DNA of 57,466 nt, taken from an uncultured beta proteobacterium. Its GTDB lineage: Bacteria; Pseudomonadota; Gammaproteobacteria; Burkholderiales; Burkholderiaceae. Position 1 is the stretch's first letter. Each line of letters opens with the position of its first letter. Location: contig CAIUOP010000066.1 of assembly GCA_903900805.1 (NCBI GenBank), positions 1 to 57,466 on the forward strand, read 5' to 3'. This document shows, piece by piece, positions 54,101 to 57,466 of this stretch. Position numbers and translations under genes: made by a program. The notes below the pieces were generated by a model. It did no database searches, was not told where the DNA came from, and saw nothing but the letters and a program-made list of their open reading frames with translations.

Positions 54101-54710
54101 ATTCCCATAAATTACTTTGATTTTGCTGATGGAATAGTTTTTGATTTTGTTGGGTAATAGAAGTTTGTCTTGCACCCGCGAGCACTGTAATCTCAGAGCC
54201 TGCAGCTAGTACACCGGCTTTATTGACTCTCAAATACCAACCGGAGAATCCTGATTGCACCATTGCTTTGACAGCACCTTTATAGCCCAAGGTAGCATTA
54301 AATTTGAAGCAGGGTTCACGCAGCTTGACAACAGTAAATTCAAGATCGCCAATCAGGAGTTTGTCACCAACAAATACTTCGGTTTCCAGTAAGCCTTCAA
54401 TGGTGAAGTTCTCACCGATTGCCCCGTGTTTAAGTAAAGTGGGTTTTTTAGTTTCCCGCGAGAGAAGCGTATTCCAAAAATCGTAGTGCTCCGCTGGATA
54501 AACATAAATTGCTTTTTCAATTCCGCCATGCACACTCAGATCAGCTTGCTCATCACCTTTAACACCCAGAGAATGAATTTCAACAGGTAAGGGATTTTCT
54601 AAATTGCTAATACTCTTTTTATGGATTGCTGAAGCCACTGATTTGTAATCTGGGTGGTGGTTACCAAATAGTGGCATCACCTTACCTGTAGAAATGGAGA
54701 GTAGTCTCAT
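54099..54710 (-). CDS. MOSC-domain protein (YiiM-like)
   Basis: A 203-residue MOSC protein. MOSC domains bind sulfur carried by molybdenum cofactor or pyridoxal. Features are HSLGVKGDEQADLSVHGGIE at the N-terminal side, GENFTIEGL, and the conserved cysteine in LREPCFKFNATLGYKG. The layout matches E. coli YiiM, which reduces N-hydroxylated compounds. It lies 14 bp after the repeat-protein gene on the same strand. Confidence 0.87.
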   Translation of the reverse strand: MRLLSISTGKVMPLFGNHHPDYKSVASAIHKKSISNLENPLPVEIHSLGVKGDEQADLSVHGGIEKAIYVYPAEHYDFWNTLLSRETKKPTLLKHGAIGENFTIEGLLETEVFVGDKLLIGDLEFTVVKLREPCFKFNATLGYKGAVKAMVQSGFSGWYLRVNKAGVLAAGSEITVLAGARQTSITQQNQKLFHQQNQSNLWE

Positions 54711-54724
54711 GAATAAGAATTGAG

Positions 54725-55045
54725 CTAGTAGCGACAGCGCGCATCGCTCTTATATTTTGTGAAATAGACGATCAAGTCAGCTTCTGATTTGTATTGGGTG
54801 TAGTAGATCACTGCGCGAGCATTACTTTTGTACTTAGTATAAAACCATACTCCTGGATCATTGTCACTCGAGTATTGGGTTTCATAGACAATACAGTTCG
54901 CCTCTGATTGATACTTTGTGACAAAGACTTTGGCACTTGCTTCGGATGGGTAGTTGGTTATAAAGATTTGTGCTGCAGAAGTGTTAAGCGCTACTAGACT
55001 ACTCAAAGTCGCCAAAATCAGAGGAAGAATGATTTGTTTTCTCAT
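54725..55045 (-). CDS. Secreted six-repeat protein (DUF6150-like)
   Basis: A 106-residue precursor: MRKQIILPLILATLSSLVALNTSAA is a signal peptide in two parts here, then six tandem repeats of about 13 residues with the pattern hydrophobic-h-x-T-x-Y-x-S-x-A (IFITNYPSEASAK, VFVTKYQSEANCI, VYETQYSSDNDPG, WFYTKYKSNARAV, IYYTQYKSEADLI, VYFTKYKSDARCR). Each repeat may be a beta-hairpin strand of a small barrel or sheet. Two cysteines flank the array. It resembles DUF6150; function unknown. Confidence 0.8.
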   Translation of the reverse strand: MRKQIILPLILATLSSLVALNTSAAQIFITNYPSEASAKVFVTKYQSEANCIVYETQYSSDNDPGVWFYTKYKSNARAVIYYTQYKSEADLIVYFTKYKSDARCRY

Positions 55046-55061
55046 GGCCCTATATTAATTG

Positions 55062-55126
55062 TGGCAGAGCAATTGTAGGTATTTAGCCCCCCAATTACTG
55101 CAACCTATTGTAATTAGGCTCTGTCA
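55062..55126. repeat. Nested inverted repeats upstream of tRNA-Met
   Basis: TGGCAGAGC (55062-55070) and GCTCTGTCA (55118-55126) could form a 9-bp stem with one wobble pair, and AATTAC / GTAATT forms a smaller hairpin inside it. The span lies between a divergent gene start and the tRNA promoter. Purpose unknown. Confidence 0.3.
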
Positions 55127-55134
55127 GCTCTATT

Positions 55135-55163
55135 TAGACACCGCTAATGAATTACGCTAAAAT
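55135..55163 (+). promoter_or_regulatory. Sigma-70 promoter of tRNA-Met
   Basis: TAGACA (5 of 6 to TTGACA), exactly 17 bp, then TAAAAT (5 of 6 to TATAAT), ending 9 bp before the mature tRNA 5' end. This fits a strong stable-RNA promoter. Confidence 0.75.
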
Positions 55164-55172
55164 AACGAGTTC

Positions 55173-55249
55173 GGCGATTTAGCTCAGTTGGTTAGAGCGA
55201 TGGAATCATAATCCACAGGTCCGGGGTTCGAATCCCTGAATCGCCACCA
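55173..55249 (+). tRNA. tRNA-Met (anticodon CAT, elongator type)
   Basis: A complete 77-nt cloverleaf: acceptor GGCGATT pairing with AATCGCC, D-stem GCTC/GAGC, anticodon loop ATCATAA with CAT, T-arm with GGTTCGAATCC, and an encoded CCA end. CAT also occurs in initiator Met and in Ile-lysidine tRNAs; the paired 1-72 end argues against initiator, and overall sequence looks like elongator Met. The anticodon stem has one A-C mismatch at the 27-43 position. Confidence 0.93.
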
Positions 55250-55256
55250 TTTTCCT

Positions 55257-55291
55257 GTAGTGTTTATAAAGCATAGACTGATAAGCACTAC
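55257..55291. repeat. Hairpin downstream of tRNA-Met
   Basis: GTAGTGTTTAT and ATAAGCACTAC pair over 11 bases with one G-T wobble and a 13-nt loop, 7 bp after the tRNA. No T-run follows, so it may be a processing or Rho-linked element and not a classical terminator. Confidence 0.4.
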
Positions 55292-55455
55292 ATTGTATGA
55301 AACTACCATACCGAGTGACCACAGTCTTTTAAGCCACTTTTTGCTTAAATGATGGAAATGCATCGCGAAGATTGTCTTCACTAATACTGATAGTTCAATG
55401 CACAATGGATTGATTGGTAAAACAGAAGATTTCTCTTTTGAAAACGGATCCATCA

Positions 55456-57360
55456 ATGGCCGAAAAAAGTAACCCTACTTATCCTGCTTCACATAGCCTC
55501 GTTCAAAACTTACGCCAACAGCTGATGCAAAGCTTGCCATTTTCGAAGATGGCTAAAAAAGACGTTGATTTTTTTCTCACTGCATCCAGCGAAGCCTACT
55601 TTGCGCCCAAAGAGGTCATTCTCTCGCCAGCAGACGGTATTCCGAAATTCTTATATCTGATTCGACAAGGGCGCGTATCGGGGCGACGTGATATTCCAGG
55701 GATTGAGGAGACAGCTTTTTTATTGGATGCGGGAAGTTTATTTTCGATTGGCTCTGCTTTTGCCAATCGGCCAGTCTCAACAACTTATAGTGCAGTAGAC
55801 GATTGTTTTTGCTTATTGTTTCCAGTAGAAGCAATGCGCCAGTTGGCATCGCAATCGACACCCTTCAGTGAATTTTTGAATAATCGTATTTGGGGATTAC
55901 TTCAAGAGTCACGCATTGCCTTACGTAATTCATTTGCATCTCAGACCCTTGCAGAGCAATCATTGGAGAGTAGGGTGGGCGATCTAGCCCTTAAAAAACC
56001 ATTGACCATCGGTCCAAACAAATCCTTACGCGAAGCCTTGACGCTGATTCATGAAAAAAAAGTGGGATCTATTCTGATAGTGGAAGATCAGCATACTATT
56101 TTAGGAATCTTGACACGTTACGATGTGCTATCGCGCGTTACTTTAAGTAATTTGGATTTAAGTACGCCTATCTCTGCGGTGATCACGCCGGATGTAAAAA
56201 CCTTGACTGTCGATGACACTGCTGAAATGGCGGGCTTACTCATGTCCCGCTTTAATATCCGACACCTACCTGTTTTGGATCAGGGCGTGCTTGTCGGCAT
56301 TATTTCAGAGCGCGACTTGTTTTCCTTGCAACGACTCTCACTGAGCAATATTAGTTCTGCAATACGCGGAACAGATGAGCTTGCTCAGCTCAAGAAGTGC
56401 GCTGACGATATTCGTAAATTTGCCCGTAACTTATTAGGCCAGGGAATACAAGCGCGGCAGCTCACTACGCTGATTAGTCATTTAAATGATGTTCTCACAG
56501 AACGACTGATTGAGATTTATGCCGCCAAACATCAATTAAACATGAACCAGTTTGCTTGGATTGCCTTAGGCTCTGAGGGGCGCAGTGAGCAGACCATTGC
56601 AACGGATCAAGATAATGCCTTGGTATTTTCGGATACTGAGTCGGTGAGCCAGCGCGAAGCCTATCTGTGTTTTGCAGGCGAAGTTAATCAAGCGCTGAAT
56701 GAATGCGGTTATCCGCTTTGCAAGGGCAACATCATGGCGAGTAATCCAGAGCTTTGTCTTACTCAAAGTGAATGGCTGGCGCGCTTTTCCCGCTGGATTG
56801 AGCAAGGCAGCCCTCAGGATTTACTCAATGCCAGCATCTTTTTTGATTTCCGAGTACTGGCTGGTAATGTAGATTTATTGGTACCACTTAAAGACTATGT
56901 CAGAACCAAAGCTGCAGCTATTCCCCGGTTTATTAAGTTGTTGGCTGACAATTCCCTGAATACCCACGTACCTTTAAATTGGTTTGGCGCCATTGAGCCC
57001 ACGGAGATTGATGGTCAAAAAACGATTAATTTGAAGCTGCAGGGAACCGCGATCATTGTGGATGTTGCGCGAATTTATTCTTTGGCGCACGGTATAGAAG
57101 CAACCAATACCCGCGAACGTCTAGCTGCGGTTGGGCGCGCCTTAAATGTTCCTGAGTCAGAAAGTGCTGCTTGGATTACGGCTTTCGAGTTTTTACAAAC
57201 ACAGCGTTTAGCCGTTCAGACTAGTGAAGTAAAGATTGGTGACAATCCAAACGTGATTGATATTGACAAACTCAATAGCGTAGACCGTAGTATTTTGAAA
57301 GAGGCGCTCTCAGAGGTGCGTTCATTACAGCAGCGCCTGCAGCTAGACTATGCTGGCTAA
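55456..57360 (+). CDS. cNMP-binding / CBS / DUF294 nucleotidyltransferase-like signalling protein
   Basis: A 634-residue multi-domain protein: an N-terminal cyclic-nucleotide-binding-like domain (about 15-140: EVILSPADGIPKFLYLIRQG), a CBS pair (about 165-290: KKVGSILIVEDQHTILGILT, FNIRHLPVLDQGVLVGIISE), then a DUF294 nucleotidyltransferase fold (FAWIALGSEGRSEQTIATDQ followed by DNALVF) and a DUF294 C-terminal domain. The GSEGRSEQ..DQDNAL motif is that of GlnD-type nucleotidyltransferases, although activity is unproven. I start at ATG 55456; a longer frame from 55414 has a poor start. An exonuclease gene follows 3 bp later. Confidence 0.9.
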   Translation: MAEKSNPTYPASHSLVQNLRQQLMQSLPFSKMAKKDVDFFLTASSEAYFAPKEVILSPADGIPKFLYLIRQGRVSGRRDIPGIEETAFLLDAGSLFSIGSAFANRPVSTTYSAVDDCFCLLFPVEAMRQLASQSTPFSEFLNNRIWGLLQESRIALRNSFASQTLAEQSLESRVGDLALKKPLTIGPNKSLREALTLIHEKKVGSILIVEDQHTILGILTRYDVLSRVTLSNLDLSTPISAVITPDVKTLTVDDTAEMAGLLMSRFNIRHLPVLDQGVLVGIISERDLFSLQRLSLSNISSAIRGTDELAQLKKCADDIRKFARNLLGQGIQARQLTTLISHLNDVLTERLIEIYAAKHQLNMNQFAWIALGSEGRSEQTIATDQDNALVFSDTESVSQREAYLCFAGEVNQALNECGYPLCKGNIMASNPELCLTQSEWLARFSRWIEQGSPQDLLNASIFFDFRVLAGNVDLLVPLKDYVRTKAAAIPRFIKLLADNSLNTHVPLNWFGAIEPTEIDGQKTINLKLQGTAIIVDVARIYSLAHGIEATNTRERLAAVGRALNVPESESAAWITAFEFLQTQRLAVQTSEVKIGDNPNVIDIDKLNSVDRSILKEALSEVRSLQQRLQLDYAG

Positions 57361-57363
57361 TCT

Positions 57364-57466
57364 ATGTTGACTAGCATTAGAAGCCTACCCTTATTCGATA
57401 ACATCAGCCGCTGGTTTAAGACGACTAAACCTCAATCGCAGCGTTGGATCGTGCTCGATGTCGAAA
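57364..57466 (+). CDS. DnaQ-like 3'-5' exonuclease, N-terminal end (partial)
   Basis: An ATG 3 bp after the previous stop opens a frame that runs off the window after 34 codons. The last visible residues are RWIVLDVE, which matches exonuclease motif I of DnaQ-type nucleases. DUF294 proteins and a DnaQ-like exonuclease are often neighbours in proteobacteria, near acetate transport genes. Only the first 34 residues can be judged. Confidence 0.7.
   Translation, partial: MLTSIRSLPLFDNISRWFKTTKPQSQRWIVLDVE

Noticed and set aside
55173..55249. tRNA read as initiator Met or Ile-lysidine tRNA
   Set aside because: The first base pair is closed, unlike initiator Met, and the overall sequence lacks the usual Ile2 features; elongator Met fits best.
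55173..55455. Integration site or genomic island beside tRNA-Met
   Set aside because: No integrase, no repeat of the tRNA 3' end and no change in gene style were found downstream.

Overview
The window reads as chromosomal DNA of a free-living betaproteobacterium of the order Burkholderiales, most probably Polynucleobacter or a close relative. This rests on gene order (rplM-rpsI-argC-erpA, dusB-fis-purH-ruvCAB, lptD-surA-pdxA-rsmA beside amgK-murU), on protein sequence style, on a moderate GC content (judged by eye, not counted) and on very tight packing: the longest gene-free stretch is 287 bp and several convergent genes overlap at their 3' ends. No insertion sequence, prophage, CRISPR array or rRNA gene was seen. 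One tRNA (elongator Met, CAT) is present. The species call is inference.

Layout. 1-31 kb is mostly housekeeping: ribosomal proteins L13/S9, ArgC, the Fe-S carrier ErpA, AnmK, TyrS, the RuvABC resolvasome with PurH, Fis and DusB, ubiquinone hydroxylase, PepP, the cell-wall recycling pair AmgK/MurU, the outer-membrane block lptD-surA-pdxA-rsmA, then PlsC, GmhB, GlyQS, Lnt, a CorC-type CBS protein, YbeY, MiaB and a putative Na+/H+ antiporter. 31-34.7 kb holds small stress or envelope genes (rhodanese, OsmC, a glycine-zipper lipoprotein, a Rap1a-like protein), the ammonium channel AmtB behind a near-perfect NtrC-type palindrome, a gamma-carbonic anhydrase and a short-chain dehydrogenase.

34.7-46.7 kb is the metabolic accessory part. 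An Lrp/AsnC regulator is divergent from a 2-oxo-acid dehydrogenase E2 protein that lacks its lipoyl domain, followed by a homodimeric (AceE-type) E1 and a COG4091-type oxidoreductase with a SAF-like C-terminus. Next come an EamA transporter and LysR regulator, divergent from a class II aldolase, a Rieske ring-hydroxylating oxygenase, a stand-alone 2Fe-2S ferredoxin, a ketopantoate-reductase-like enzyme and, convergently, a maleylacetoacetate isomerase/zeta GST. This looks like a small catabolic island of unknown substrate.

46.7-57.4 kb holds a TRIC/YadS channel, a gamma-glutamyltransferase at the end of a TakP-like TRAP transporter operon, a divergent MHS-type MFS transporter with a large extra loop, a MOSC protein, a secreted six-repeat DUF6150-like protein, tRNA-Met with a clear promoter, a cNMP/CBS/DUF294 regulator and the start of a DnaQ-type exonuclease. 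The best candidate for something undescribed is the Lrp - lipoyl-less E2 - AceE-type E1 - SAF oxidoreductase group; a trans-acting lipoyl domain from another complex would be needed for it to work as a normal dehydrogenase.
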